Positions 10,880 to 22,268 of a DNA stretch of 64,000 bases are shown here, piece by piece (the stretch's first letter is position 1; each line of letters begins with the position of its first letter). Made by a program: the position numbers and the translations under genes. Below the pieces are notes generated by a model. It ran no database searches and was not told where the DNA came from. It worked only from the letters and a program-made list of their open reading frames with translations. The stretch covers positions 6,448,001 to 6,512,000 of the forward strand of contig CM075348.1 of the NCBI GenBank assembly GCA_037693485.1, read 5' to 3'. This stretch comes from Kitagawia praeruptora. Lineage: Eukaryota > Streptophyta > Magnoliopsida > Apiales > Apiaceae.

Positions 10880-11700
10880 CATAAATATCAGCGAGAAAGC
10901 TGCCGAGAATGTGGCGTTCTTGATTCAGGTTGCGTGTTTGATATTAGACTACTCATGTGTGCACTTCTCTGCCTTCTAGCACTCTGAGGACCTATGTATA
11001 TTTAAAAAACATGAAAGAAACAAAAGTTAAAGATGAATCTTGTTAGATATATCCATGCTACTACATAGCAATAAGCAAACTGGCACTCACCTACATCACC
11101 TTACTGTCAAGCTACCTAGCTCTCAGACTTCTATGTCAATAAATATAGTTCTTTACATTCAGTTGTATTACCTTTTCATATTCACAATGTAGTCTAATAT
11201 ACTTACCTTCTCTCTGTGACAAACTTTATATTCAGTTATGTAAATATGCGGTTTATATCTTCATCTTCTTCATTGTTACACTTCATGATTATGGAGCTCA
11301 TTACTGCATATTATAAATCTATCAAATCTCTTCCTGAATAATACGCCCTTGAAGTACTAGATATGTACAAAACCTTTGACATTGGAGGTCTTGATTCTGG
11401 ATCTTGTCGTAGACACAGGAACGCAGCCTGACCCATTGCTTGCACTTCACTAGGCAAGTTACCATGTTGATGAGTGAGAATGGGTGGGGTCCAGCTGTTG
11501 ATTGATCGCTTCCAAAGATTTGTTAAAAGATTGATCGCTTCCAAATATTTGTTAAAAGATTGATCGCTTCCAAAGAAGGCAGAGGACAAATGTTATCAGA
11601 AATTGAGTGGTGATCGCCCTTATAGCATTGCAAACCAATCCAAATGCACATATGTCGGCTGTCTCTGTAATATTTACAAGTGAAAGGTGATTATCCAAGT
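10880..11700 (-). pseudogene. Receptor-like kinase C-terminal fragment (degenerate)
   Basis: On the minus strand two segments look like the end of a plant protein kinase. About 11600-11700 reads SLADLDNHLSL and TADICAFGLVC, similar to kinase subdomains VII-IX. About 11385-11480 reads GNLPSEVQAMGQAAFLC and RQDPESRPPMSKVL, the conserved 'CL..DP..RP.M..V' end of RLK kinase domains. A possible last exon lies at about 10890-10985 after an acatag acceptor. A 29-bp triplication interrupts the sequence between the two segments. Family assignment is inference, and no intact frame exists. Confidence 0.4.
11504..11580. repeat. 29-bp tandem repeat, about 2.5 copies
   Basis: The unit ttgatcgcttccaaagattt plus gttaaaaga recurs at 11504, 11532 and 11561, the last copy partial. 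It lies inside the kinase-like fragment, adding codons in the minus-strand frame. Confidence 0.85.
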
Positions 11701-12937
11701 CCGCAAGACTACAAATATGAAAATTCTTCACAAAGCAAGAGAATGCACTTAAAACCTGTGCATCCCGCTTCTTTTCATAACACAAGTGATTCCGTAGAAG
11801 TACAACAGTCAAACGATAAAAAATTGTACACCTCTAGTATCGCAGTTGCTCCTGAACAAGCGAACTCAGATTCTAATCTTATCGATTTAAGCAATTTGGA
11901 GCCTCCTGTACAGAGTCACTTTCGTTTTGAACGATATCCCCGAGAGCAGCCTGAGTCTCTAAACAGGTTAACTAAATCAGACGACTCCCTTGGTTCTCAG
12001 ATTCTTGTTACTCAATCAAATTCGGATCTTGGTAAGGATTCCAAGACGGAGTTTGTTAAAAATTCACAGGGCGAAAATTTGGATTCATATACTGACCATT
12101 CCCTTTCAAGAACAAAGCTTACTGATCCTAGAATCACTGATAATGCCCTTGCAAAATCTAAAAGTTTGAAGGATGCAGCACAGGAGCATGTTAATGAAAG
12201 CAATGCTTTAATTGAAGATGAAGTCCTTAAGACTGGCTATGAACCCAACTCCACCAAAGAGAACATAAGCGATTCTCTGGTTAGTGAAAATGCAACTGTT
12301 GACCACCACGAGGATCCCCCATTAAGTCTACCAGACTATCCTTGGGCTGACAGATCTAAAAGTGATATGCTATGCTTTCTGAGGATTCTTCTGGTACTGG
12401 TCCCTTGCAGATAGATGGGGCTCTGAGTGTGAACATGGCAAACCATGAGCCTGAACACTGGTCCTTCTTCCAGAAATTAGCACCAAATGTGATTGTTCAA
12501 AATGATGTTTCTCTCATGGATCCAGATCATGGTTATTCGTCCAGACCCCCCAAAAGTCAAAGAAGATGCTTCAAGAACTTACAAAAATATCCTTTTAGCA
12601 AACAATCCAATTCCTGCAAGCCAAATTAATTCGCAAAATAACTTTGGTGAAGATGATCATGAAGAATTACCTGATTCAATTGCAGATTCAACCACAGCTA
12701 TGCACTCTGATTACAATCCTTCACCGTTTAGACACGGCGAAGCTACGCAGTTTGATGACATGCCGGTAGACAGAAGAATGCTAGACTCTGAGTATGAGGT
12801 ACACATTTTTTGGCATATCAATATTTTTTTGGTTTTCTTTCTTTCATAATCAATTGAATGTGTAGGGTGGGATCAGGAAAACTGGGTTACCTCCTATAGA
12901 TCCTTCTTTGGGTGATTTTGACATCAGTTCTTTGCAG
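11700..12937 (+). pseudogene. PB1-type Raf-like MAPKKK, central exon plus short exon (broken)
   Basis: The long exon (about 11700-12798) matches the linker between the PB1 and kinase domains of plant Raf-like MAPKKKs: LNRLTKSDDSLGSQ near the middle, then EPEHWSFFQKLA and DVSLMDPDHG. It is broken by frameshifts near 12370 and 12540. The donor gag|gtacac at 12798 and acceptor tgtag at 12865 lead in phase 0 into exon 12866-12937, ending DPSLGDFDISSLQ before a gtatgg donor. That sequence normally precedes the kinase domain. The N-terminal PB1 domain is absent upstream. The kinase core should follow but is missing. Confidence 0.7.
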
Positions 12938-13183
12938 GTATGGCAGACAGTTTTGCAGTAAAATACATGCATGAAAATTTCACTTTACCGCTTTTAATTT
13001 TAATCTTTGTTCTTTTTCTGCTGCACTCCTAATAGACAAAAATATTTTAGAAAGAAAATAATATCAATGAACAAAAGAATTCTCAAAACAAATAAAAACC
13101 TTTCTATAATTCTTTTAGGGAGGAACGTTCATTATGAGCTATGGATTCCAAATTATATTCATTAAAAATAAATTAATAGCTAT
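12938..13183. other. Intron remnant of the MAPKKK pseudogene
   Basis: AT-rich sequence after the gtatgg donor with no recognisable exon. It runs directly into the target duplication (accac, 13184-13188) of the Gypsy element. Confidence 0.55.
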
Positions 13184-13188
13184 ACCAC

Positions 13189-14197
13189 TGTTATGCCCAA
13201 AATTCGGTTCGGGTATTCTAAAATGGATCCGGGTCAGATACGGGTTCAATTTGGGGATTTCATGATAAATTAGGGTTTTGGCACAGATTGAAGAAACTAG
13301 GCCGCGCCCTCACTTTCCTTATAGGGAGGGCGCGCCCTAATTGATACTTCCATATCAGAGATTTCTACTCAAGCTAGAATTCTACTCAAGATGGAATTCT
13401 ACTCAAGTTTTTATAGTTTTTAATGAAGGATTCTACTTAAGCTTGGATTCCACTCAGGCTTGGATTCCAGGAGATATTGAAGAATTCCCTCCTGTCGTAT
13501 CTCAGGAGGGGGATGTCCGTCGCAGAAGGCCTCCAAGGGTTTGCCTGGATATAAGGACCCTTCTTAGACACTAAGGGCGCGCCCTAAGGTGGAAAGATGG
13601 GGACTTTCTGGTGTGTGCTTTGGGAGCTCTGTTCCTGTAGCCAATGGGCGCGCTCTCATTGGGGAACTTTGGAGTAATCCTGCACTTTGCACCCAAAAGC
13701 TCTGGATCACCTGTCCTGCTATCTGGTGGGTGCTTCTCATTCGGGGGACAGGGATGCGTTCTGCACTTGGGGTAAACCACGGCTATACCTGCATCCTTGA
13801 AATCAAGAAATAGCTGGTAGCGGATAGGACTAGTCCTCGACGGGGGAAGTTTCCTTATCCGTGAAGTCTTGAGATCCTGGATGAGCCTTGGGCCTTTGTG
13901 GTTAGGCCTCATAGTAGAACATTCCGGAAGCTAGTTCGTCAATCCAAGCCCATTTGGGTTTCTTGCTCTCCAAGAACTACGTGGGCTTGATCCTCTATAA
14001 ATATAGAGGTACGTAGGCAAATTGAGGGGGATGGAAGCGAAGCTACGAGCCACCACCAAAAACCCTCTCAATCTCAGCCCCCAATTCATCACAACCACCA
14101 CACTCCGGCGACTTTTTCGGCGAAGAGCTCACCATCATAGATCTTGATTCCGGTGACATACCTCAAATTTTGTTGTTACCAAATTCCTCCGTCAACA
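13189..14197 (+). repeat. Gypsy 5' LTR
   Basis: Starts tgttatgcccaaaattcgg and ends tcctccgtcaaca. It contains two perfect GGGCGCGCCC palindromes (13328 and 13575) and a TATA-like stretch (ctataaatatagagg) near 13995. The inner edge is set by the primer site at 14201. Confidence 0.92.
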
Positions 14198-15083
14198 AAT
14201 TGGCGCTAGAAGGAGGGGAAGCCAATCAAGATCTCATCTTAGGAGGAAAAGATGTCTCAAAATCAAGGTGGATGTTCCAGAGAAGAGACACAATTATCGG
14301 GAACTCGTCCACCATTAGGGAGCGCCCTCACCATCAAGATGTGCCCTCAAGGTAACCCTTGACTTGTTTTGTTGAGATTTTTGTTGTTTGTTTCTTGGAC
14401 TTTTGTAGGAGAATCCTCGAGTTAAAGATGGAATTAAAGATGGTGAATGAGAATACCCAATAAACCTCAGGGCGCGCCCTGAGGGTGGTAGCCAAGGCTC
14501 GGATGATTTCCAACTTCTAGGAAGATTCAATGTTTGAAAACGTCCTCATCTCCAGGATGCATCCTCTAGAGAGGGCGGCTCCTCACCCATCTGGTGAAAT
14601 CCAACGAATTAAGGGAAACCTCGCTGCTATGAGGAGGAGCTTTGCTAGCTTGAAGGAACGCCTAGGAATAAGGCCCGGGAGCGAGGCCTCATGATCCACA
14701 GCGCGTGCCCCCTGATTACAGGTCGAGGCCCCTTGGACATGAGCGAGCCCTTCCATGGAGTGATAGTCCACAGCGCGTGCCCCCTGATTACAGGTCGCGG
14801 CCCCTTGGATTCGAACAAATTCTCCCTCGCGATAATACTGGAAGAAGAAATAACCGTGATAACGGTGACAAGAGAATGAAGTTGTATAGAGGTTATGCGC
14901 AGCCTCACAATGATGAGGGCGCGCCCTCAAGATTGCGACCTCGCATTCATCAAGTTCATTCAGGAAGCTCCAGTGAATCCAGGTCAAGGACGCGCCCTCA
15001 TACAGGCGGACAGCGTCAGGAAGCCTATCAAGGAAATCTATAACCCCAATAAAATCCGGCAAAATGAAGAGAACATTGCTGGC

Positions 15084-15218
15084 ATGAGAAGACCTCCAGG
15101 GGTTTACCTGATGAGAAGGCCTCCAGGGGTTTACCTGATGAGAAGACCTCCAGGGGTTTACCTGATGTGAAGACCTCTAGGGGTTTACCTGATGAGAAGG
15201 CCTACAGGGGTTTGCCTG
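15084..15218 (+). repeat. 27-bp tandem repeat, five copies
   Basis: Units start at 15084, 15111, 15138, 15165 and 15192. The unit is nine codons long and in the open plus frame reads MRRPPGVYL for the first three copies. A related word (agaaggcctccaagggtttg) is in the 5' LTR at about 13526. Confidence 0.92.
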
Positions 15219-16199
15219 GCTAAGAAAACGGAGAACACTTGGAATCAAGGCCCCATGATCCACAGCGCGCGCCCCCGCTATTGATAACAGGTCTGGGCCC
15301 CTTGGACATGAGCAAGTTCTAGCATGGAGAGATAATTCACAGTGCACGCCCCCTGTTGATAACAGGTCGCGGCCCCTTGGATTTGAGCAAACTCCTCGTC
15401 GAGATAATACTGAAATCCACAGCGCGCGCCCGTTTTTGATAACATGTCTGGGCCCCTTGGATTCCTTGAGATTTCTTTGGAAGATACTGAAGCTAAGGAT
15501 GTGGGAATGACATTGTTTGACCTGATCATCAAGTGAAAAATAGGGTGAGAATCCTCAACCCCAGGGCGATGCTCTTCGCTTCAAAGAAATGCACGACTTC
15601 AGGAAAATCCTCCAACATAGGACGCGCCCTAAAGGAACTTTCTTATTAGAGGACCTTTCTGGTTAGGGCGCGGCCTCAAAGAAAGATGTAAATTCTCAAG
15701 CGGACTCCAACTACGAGGATAATTTACTGCTTGGACTCCAGAAGGAAAGAAACTGTTGAGTTGTGGCCCTACGAACCATAGTGTGTGCCCCCTGATCATC
15801 AGGTTGAGGCCCCAAGGTCGTGAGTGAGCCCCTCTATGAAGAAACAATACTTTGCTACAGAGGACGCGCCCTCACATCTTCAACGATTTGAGTGACAGGC
15901 CTCAGGGCGCGCCCTGAGCATATCAGCCACATATTACGACTTTGTCTACAAGTATGATCGCAATGATTCACAAATTATCTTTTGCTTGAAGAAAATTATA
16001 TTGATGTGCGGCCCCATGAATCTTGGAGTGTGCCCCCCTGATAGGCAGGTTGAGGCCCCAAGGTCATGAGTGAGTCCCTCTACACAAGAATGACATTCAT
16101 CCGGACTAGAAGAGACTTTGTCATTGCCCTCGTCCACATAGGGCGCGCCCTAAGCAACAGGGCGCGTCCTCAGCAACTCCAACGGCTCTCTCTTAAAAT

Positions 16200-16455
16200 T
16201 CCCCTCTTGTGATGCCTCTTTAAGAGACGCTTATTTTAAGGAACGATATTCTGATGCTGGAGGGTAGTACTGATGCACCTCCCTAGCCCTACATACACAT
16301 GTATTTCAAGACAATTTGTGTGAATAGTGGAATGCCTCCTTGTGAGATGCCTCTTCGTGAGGTGCCCTTTATTGGATGCCTCATAGTGAGATGCCTCTTT
16401 GAGAGATGTTATTCATAGGATGCCTCAGTTTGAGATGCCCCTTCATGGGATGAAA
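16200..16455. repeat. Degenerate short repeats around gagatgcctctt
   Basis: About ten imperfect copies of (g/t)gagatgcctctt and close variants occur at irregular spacing, separated by short AT-rich words. No open frame is maintained. Confidence 0.7.
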
Positions 16456-17271
16456 TTTGAAGTAGCCCGTGACCGGAGAATGCACTCTTTCTACCAGAAG
16501 TTGATTGAAGTAGAGCAAGTGCTTGAATAGTAGACTACAAGGCAAATTAATTACCTCCTAGTCTAGGGGGGTAGTCCATGTACACTTTATGTACACTTTC
16601 TTTAGTCTTAGTTCCGTGAAATTTTCAACTTTTTCGAGAGTGCAAGATTATGTCTGTAGGGCGCGCCCTGAAGGCTGAGTTTGAACTTTTCTCGTACAAT
16701 GGAGGACACGCCATCGGGTAGAAGATGCGATGCGGAACTTTTCTCGTACAATGGAGGATGCTTAGTGACGACGATCTAAGGATAGTACTCCTTAAGCATC
16801 AGAAGAGAGAAAAGCACTTGGAATCGAGGCCCCGTGATCCACAGTGCGCGCCCCCTGATCATCAGGTCGAGGCCCCTTGGATATGAGTGAGCCCTTCCTC
16901 GAGATGGTAATCCACAGCGCGCGCCCCCTGATCACAGGTCGAGGCCCCTTGGATATTAACAAGCCCCTCCTCAAGGTGATGCTGGAAGAGGAAGTAGACG
17001 AGACCATGGAGATTGGAGGATGGAGAAGTATCAAGGAGAGAGGCGACTTCAGAACAAAGAGGGCGCGCCCTCAGGAGATAGATCTCTCCGTATCGCTAAA
17101 ATTCCTTCAAGTACTTCTAGTGAAGTGAGGTCGAGGGCGCGCCCTCCCTCTAAAGGAAAACATCAAGGAGGTTATCAGTGGAATCCACGACCTCAGGGGA
17201 ATCCACCGATTGTAGGAAATCTACAAGCTTAAAGTCAAAAGGAACAAATTCAGATTCAAGAGGTAATTCTC

Positions 17272-17994
17272 ACACTTCATGCCGGAGCTCCAGGAAATGC
17301 TCAGACGATAGCTAAACCTCCACCCTTGAGGGGTACTCAAACAATTGTGCCACCAAATGTTCAAAATATTCCACGTGTGAGGATTTTTAATGTCGATGAC
17401 TTGAAGAGGCTTTTTTTTTCTCACTTGGATGGAGGAATGATACCTTCTACGACACAAACTCCATCTCCATTTTCAACAGAGGTTAGAGAGGCATAGCTCC
17501 CTACATGATATAGATATATGACCAATGATCTACGTTTTCTTGAAAATGCAGACCCTGTGGAATTCTTAGGATGTTTTGACATTGAGATGGATGTTTACCA
17601 AGTAACTGACTTGGCTGGATGTCATCTGCTGGCAACAACTTTCAGTGAGAATGCTTAGCAATGGTTTCAAAAGCTTGGATCTGGAGTGATTACCTATTGG
17701 GAGATGATGAGGACTTTATTCTTAGCCAAGTTCTGAGCAGCAGTGAAGTATGCTCCTCCCATTACAACTCTGGCCAACATCAAGCAGAAAGAAGACAAAA
17801 GTCTTCAATCTTACTTCAAAAGATTCAATGCAGAATTCGCTTTGGTTAGAGGAACGACCGATGAGACACTTAAGAGTTTCTTGATAACTGGTTTGCAAGT
17901 AGAGACGGATTTGTGGAAGTGTCTTCAAGAAAGGGATTCAACTATGTTGTTTGATGTTTTTGCACAAACTGAATCTTTTAAGATAGTGGAGTAA
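17272..17994 (+). pseudogene. Gypsy gag remnant
   Basis: A broken frame with several stops still reads as plant Tat-type gag. Segments are FLENADPVEFLGCFD, AGCHLLATTFSENA, QWFQKLGSGVI, then after a stop IKQKEDKSLQSYFKRFNAE and TLKSFLITGLQ. The pattern 'W...L......W..F...F' and 'Q....SL..Y..RF' is that of the Retrotrans_gag domain. Confidence 0.8.
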
Positions 17995-18589
17995 TCCTTG
18001 GCGGAAAATCGAAAGATAGAAGCTCAGGGAACGCTAAGGGGAAGATTACAAGTCCTGTATATCGAACCGGAATCGGCGCTAATGGAGTGAATGCAACTAG
18101 TGTTGGAAGAGAGTGGGGAATTCCAGATACGTATTCTTATGATCGAAGGACAAATAATTACACTCTGTTGGCGGCTTCGATTGAACACATCTTTAAGGTA
18201 AACAAGAATAAAGGGCATTTTAAGAAGCTGGTCCTCTATCTGCCTGGAAAAGCAAGGATAAGAAGAAGCAATGTGAGTACTATAGTCGACAAGTCACAAT
18301 ACTCATGAATGTCGTCAGCTGAAGGATGAAATTGAAGATCTGATCAAGGAAGGATACTTGACCGATTGGATTGTCAGAGAAGTCAAGAAGCATAAGGAGA
18401 ATCCTGAGAAAAACGGAGGGCGCGCCATCCGTGATGAGGACAAAAATATGGAGAAGAAATTTGTCAAGGAAGGAAGTGTACACATTATCTTTGGAGGACA
18501 TCACTTGGGGGGTGATAACAACAATGCTTTGGAGAGATATGCTCGAGAGGCAAGATATACCTCTCACCGATGTGAATAGCTTGGGGTTA

Positions 18590-18960
18590 AGACCGCCCAA
18601 ATTGTTCAAGGGAGAATGTGCGGATATCACTTTCACCGAAGATAAAGCTAGATGGGTGCACCACCCACATAATAATGCCTTGGTTATGGATTGGCTCTAA
18701 GAACGTGCATCGGGTTTTTGTATACAATGGAAGTTCAGTTAATATTCTGTATTACGACACTTACAAGAAGTTGGGATTTCCAGAAAATGCATGGATTTAT
18801 GGTTTTTCAGGAGAAGTTGTGAAGTGATCGATGCAATCAGGTTACCAGTAACTCTTGGAGAAGGTTCTCTCTCAGTAACTCGGATGATGGAATTCATGGT
18901 TTTGGATCAGGAGACAACTCACAATGCCCTAGTAGGGCGCCCCCTTGTTGGAAGAAATAA
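18590..18960 (+). pseudogene. Gypsy protease remnant
   Basis: Frameshifted pieces read LGLRPPKLFKGECADITF, VHHPHNNALVM, then NGSSVNILYYDTYKKLG and HNALVGRPL. The expected active-site Asp before Asn-Gly-Ser-Ser is Tyr (FVYNGSSVNIL), so the enzyme would be dead even without the frameshifts. Confidence 0.75.
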
Positions 18961-19559
18961 AGGTTTCAGGAGATAAAAGGATGAGGGCGCGCCCTCATTG
19001 AAAGAAGTTCTGGAGGAATCATGAACAACATCAAGGTAGGAATTCAGGCTCGTTATTTTATTCAAGAATCAGAGGATGAGGAGGCGTCCACCCAGAGGGC
19101 GCGCCCTCAGCATTAAAGGTGAAAAGATCAAGGAAAGAAGAATGTTATTGGAAGGCTTGGTGAATGCCCTTGTCGAGGAAGACTTCCCTCTCAAAGAGGA
19201 TGTGCCCTCCAAGGATGGTGCCATGATTGAAGACCCTCAAAGTCTTGATTTTGATATTGATCGAAGAATGCCTCAACCGGTGGAAAAGATAGATTCGACA
19301 GAAGATACAATCTCAATTTTGGTCGATGCCAGAGGTTCAAGTAAAATTTTGAAGATCGGTTCTTAGTTGAATTCTGAGTAGAGAGATATGCTCACAAGCT
19401 TTCTTTTGCCAAATTGAGATGTTTTTGCTTGGAGTCATGCTAGTATGGTGGACATTGACCCAAAGGTCATGTGTCATCACTTGAGTATAAATCCTGACAG
19501 GAAGGGTATTAAGGCAGAAGCGATGTCCGGTAATTGAAGAAAGAGCTATTGCATTGAAG

Positions 19560-19850
19560 GAAGAAGTTGATAAACGTTGGCTTGATTAAAGAGTTTTACT
19601 ACCCGAGTGGCTACCTAACCCGGTTCTCGTTATGAAGCCTAATGGGAAATGGAGGACTTGTGTAGATTTCAGTGATATGAACAAAGGCTTGCCCAAATGA
19701 TAGTTTTCCTCTTCCTCGGATTGGTCAGTTGGAAGATGCAATAGCATGATAGAGGATTATACAGCTACATTGGAATGCCCTTTGGCTTGATTAATGCAGA
19801 AGGAACTTGAAAAGACCATGGTAGTGTATGTGGATAACAGCTGAAGGGGT
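19560..19850 (+). pseudogene. Gypsy reverse transcriptase remnant with internal deletions
   Basis: Recognisable pieces are PEWLPNPVLVMKPNGKWRTC, VDFSDMNKG, FPLPRIGQLEDAIA, then an abrupt jump to MPFGLINA and MVVYVDN, where the catalytic YVDD reads YVDN. Everything between and after (rest of RT, RNase H, integrase) is absent. Sequence continues into non-coding DNA up to the 3' LTR at 20207. Confidence 0.8.
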
Positions 19851-20206
19851 CCGTACGCCTTAATATCATAAGGCTCGTCCTCTGTAAATATATGTAAATA
19901 TTTAGCTTTAGTACGAGCCCTGTGAGAGGTTTATACTTGTGCATAATATCTCTTGTTTCTTACGCCGAGTTAGCTCATGTAAGCTTAGAGATGTGGTGCA
20001 TTTGTGTGATTCCTCTACGAAAAAATTGAAACTAGAGTTGTCAGGGAGATAAGATTGAAGAATTGAAGGACGCGCCCTCCGCATAGAATCTTGAAAATGA
20101 GGAACGAGGACGCGCCCTGAAGAGGAAAAGTTACAAAAATTTTGGTGTTGTTTAAGATTGAAATTCCATGCTTCATCTTTGATTTTACATGGAATTGGGG
20201 GGTAGT

Positions 20207-21216
20207 TGTTATGCCCAAAATTCGGTTCGGGTATTCTAAAATGGATTCGGGTCAGATACGGGTTCAATTTGGGGATTTCATGATAAATTAGGGTTTTGGC
20301 ACAGATTGAAGAAACTAGGCCGCGCCCTCACTTTCCTTATAGGGAGGGCGCGCCCTAATTGATACTTCCATATCAGAGATTTCTACTCAAGCTGGAATTC
20401 TACTCAAGATGGAATTCTACTCAAGTTTTTATAGTTTTTAATGAAGGATTCTACTTAAGCTTGGATTCCACTCAGGCTTGGATTCCAGGAGATATTGAAG
20501 AATTCCCTCCTGTCGTATCTCAGGAGGGGGATGTCCGTCGCAGAAGGCCTCCAGGGGTTTGCCTGGATATAAGGACCCTTCTTAGACACTAAGGGCGCGC
20601 CCTAAGGTGGAAAGATGGGGACTTTCTGGTGTGTGCTTTGGGAGCTCTGTTCCTGTAGCCAATGGGCGCGCTCTCATTGGGGAACTTTGGAGTAATCCTG
20701 CACTTTGCACCCAAAAGCTCTGGATCACCTGTCTTGCTATCTGGTGGGTGCTTCTCATTCGGGGGACAGGGATGCGTTCTGCACTTGGGGTAAACCACGG
20801 CTATACCTGCATCTTTGAAATCAAGAAATAGCTGGTAGCGGATAGGACTAGTCCTCGACGGGGGAAGTTTCCTTATCCGTGAAGTCTTGAGATCCTGGAT
20901 GAGTCTTGGGCCTTTGTGGTTAGGCCTCATAGTAGAACATTCCGGAAGCTAGTTCGTCAATCCAAGCCCATTTGGGTTTCTTGCTCTCCAAGAACTACGT
21001 GGGCTTGATCCTCTATAAATATAGAGGTACGTAGGCAAATTGAGGGGATGGAAGCGAAGAGCTACGAGCCACCACCAAAAACCCTCTCAATCTCAGCCCC
21101 CAATTCATCACAACCACCACACTCCGGCGACTTTTTCGGCGAAGAGCTCACCATCATAGATCTTGATTCCGGTGACGTACCTCAAATTTTGTTGTTACCA
21201 AATTCCTCCGTCAACA
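20207..21216 (+). repeat. Gypsy 3' LTR
   Basis: 1010 bp, near 99% identical to 13189-14197 by eye. Differences include ggattcggg for ggatccggg, ctccaggggt for ctccaagggt and gacgtacc for gacatacc. The outer edge is set by the accac duplication. Confidence 0.92.
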
Positions 21217-21221
21217 ACCAC

Positions 21222-22268
21222 CAAGTAGGTTATAGCTTCCTTGAATTTATAAACCATGAAGCTGATGGTGAAAATGTAAACTTTGCAGCAAGCTTGTTGC
21301 TTTTGTTTAGGTTGTTCAGTAGAACTAAAACAAAATTTCTTAAATCGTCGGAAATAATCTAATGCTAGTTCTAGGTAAAAACGATACTGTGAGTTAAACA
21401 AAATCATTAAAGCTATTCCTTGTGTTAATATTAAAAGCAGTATTACAAAATGCTTGTTCGTGCAAGCTATCAGTTGTGCTATTCTGGCTGTGATCAAGTT
21501 TGAAGAAATTTGGTAGACTGTATTTTGGTGGAAACTGTGGTAAGGGCATACTTTATGCACTTTTGACTTAAAATATGGAACTGCACTAGTCATAAATGTT
21601 AGTTTGATGGAAGAGTTTTTTTCTGAACAGAATTGGATCTTGGATAAGGGCAAGAAATATGGAGAAAAATTGGCATGTGTCATTCTCTATCCTTTCTGTC
21701 GATTTAGTACCATAGGAATGATCCCTTCCCTCCTGAGCATGACCTTCATTCTTAACAAATGATCTATGACAGGACATATAGATCAATCTAGGAGCAATCT
21801 GACAGCCCAGATTGCAACTAGAAAGCAAAAGGAGGAAAAAACCTCAAGCTAAGTACACAAGTCAGCCTAATACAAGATATCTTAGAGAACCAAATATAAC
21901 TATACAATCTAGCTTTAACGTCTGTGATGATGCCCTTGAACAGCTTATGCGGACCAAAGCATCCCTTCCCTTGAACAGCTTTAACGTCTGTGATGTTTTA
22001 CTGTTTGTTTTACTTTATTAATGTTGATCAAAATGTATGGCAACTTGACACAAAATCAGGAACCTAACATAATTCTGTGAATGATACACTAATTATATTG
22101 ATTGACCATTTTTATATTGATATTACACGCTTTCTAGCATTCTTAAGAGGTAAAAAATTGTCTCATGTCAAGTTTTCCCTGGCTTGAAGCTACATAGGTT
22201 TTATGTTGAAATGTTACTCTATTGTTTGTTTATATGATTTTAGCCATTGATCCCTCTCTCTCGTTCAG
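21222..22268. other. Intron remnant 3' of the Gypsy insertion
   Basis: Continues the MAPKKK pseudogene intron after the target duplication. I looked for the missing kinase subdomains (glycine loop, VAIK, HRDLKxxN, DFG) on the plus strand and found none. Two short direct repeats (agctttaacgtctgtgatg) occur at about 21912 and 21978. It ends with the acceptor ttcag at 22264-22268. Confidence 0.55.

Larger units (their letters stand above)
14684..16980. repeat. 75-80-bp GC-rich repeat, nine dispersed copies
   Basis: Copies start near 14684, 14761, 15249, 15329, 15410, 15763, 16007, 16825 and 16908. The shared order is gaggcccc, atgatccacagcgcgcgcc, ccctgat, acaggtcgaggccccttgga and atgagcgagcccct. 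Copies at 15763 and 16007 are more diverged (aaccatagtgtgtgcc). Several are tandem pairs, suggesting local amplification within the element. Confidence 0.85.
14470..19106. repeat. Dispersed GGGCGCGCCC palindrome array in the Gypsy interior
   Basis: Perfect ten-base copies are at 14470, 14917, 15905, 16141, 16659, 17061, 17135, 18985 and 19097, and two more in each LTR (13328, 13575, 20346, 20593). One-base variants are frequent (for example GGACGCGCCC near 14988, 15622, 15862, 20069 and 20109, and GGGCGCGCCA near 18418). Flanks are commonly gaG...Ctc or caG...Ctg, so many copies extend to 14-16-bp palindromes. The host sequence is strongly AT-rich, so chance is not a sensible explanation. Confidence 0.9.
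13184..21221 (+). mobile_element. Tat-type Ty3/Gypsy retrotransposon, degenerate and probably non-autonomous
   Basis: The element proper is 13189-21216 (8028 bp), flanked by the 5-bp duplication accac at 13184-13188 and 21217-21221. LTRs are 1009 and 1010 bp, TG...CA, and differ at about eight bases plus small indels. A tggcgct primer site follows the 5' LTR at 14201, and a purine-rich ggaattggggggtag precedes the 3' LTR. Only fragments of gag, protease and RT are recognisable and most of pol is deleted. Much of the 6-kb interior consists of GC-rich repeats. The combination of near-identical LTRs with ruined coding suggests mobilisation in trans by a related element. Confidence 0.93.

Noticed and set aside
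15084..15218. CRISPR-like array
   Set aside because: The 27-bp units are contiguous with no spacers, and the context is a plant retrotransposon.
14684..16980. Bacterial or organellar insert because of high GC content
   Set aside because: The GC-rich stretches are repeats of the same Gypsy element that also occur in its LTRs, with plant gag and RT remnants between them.
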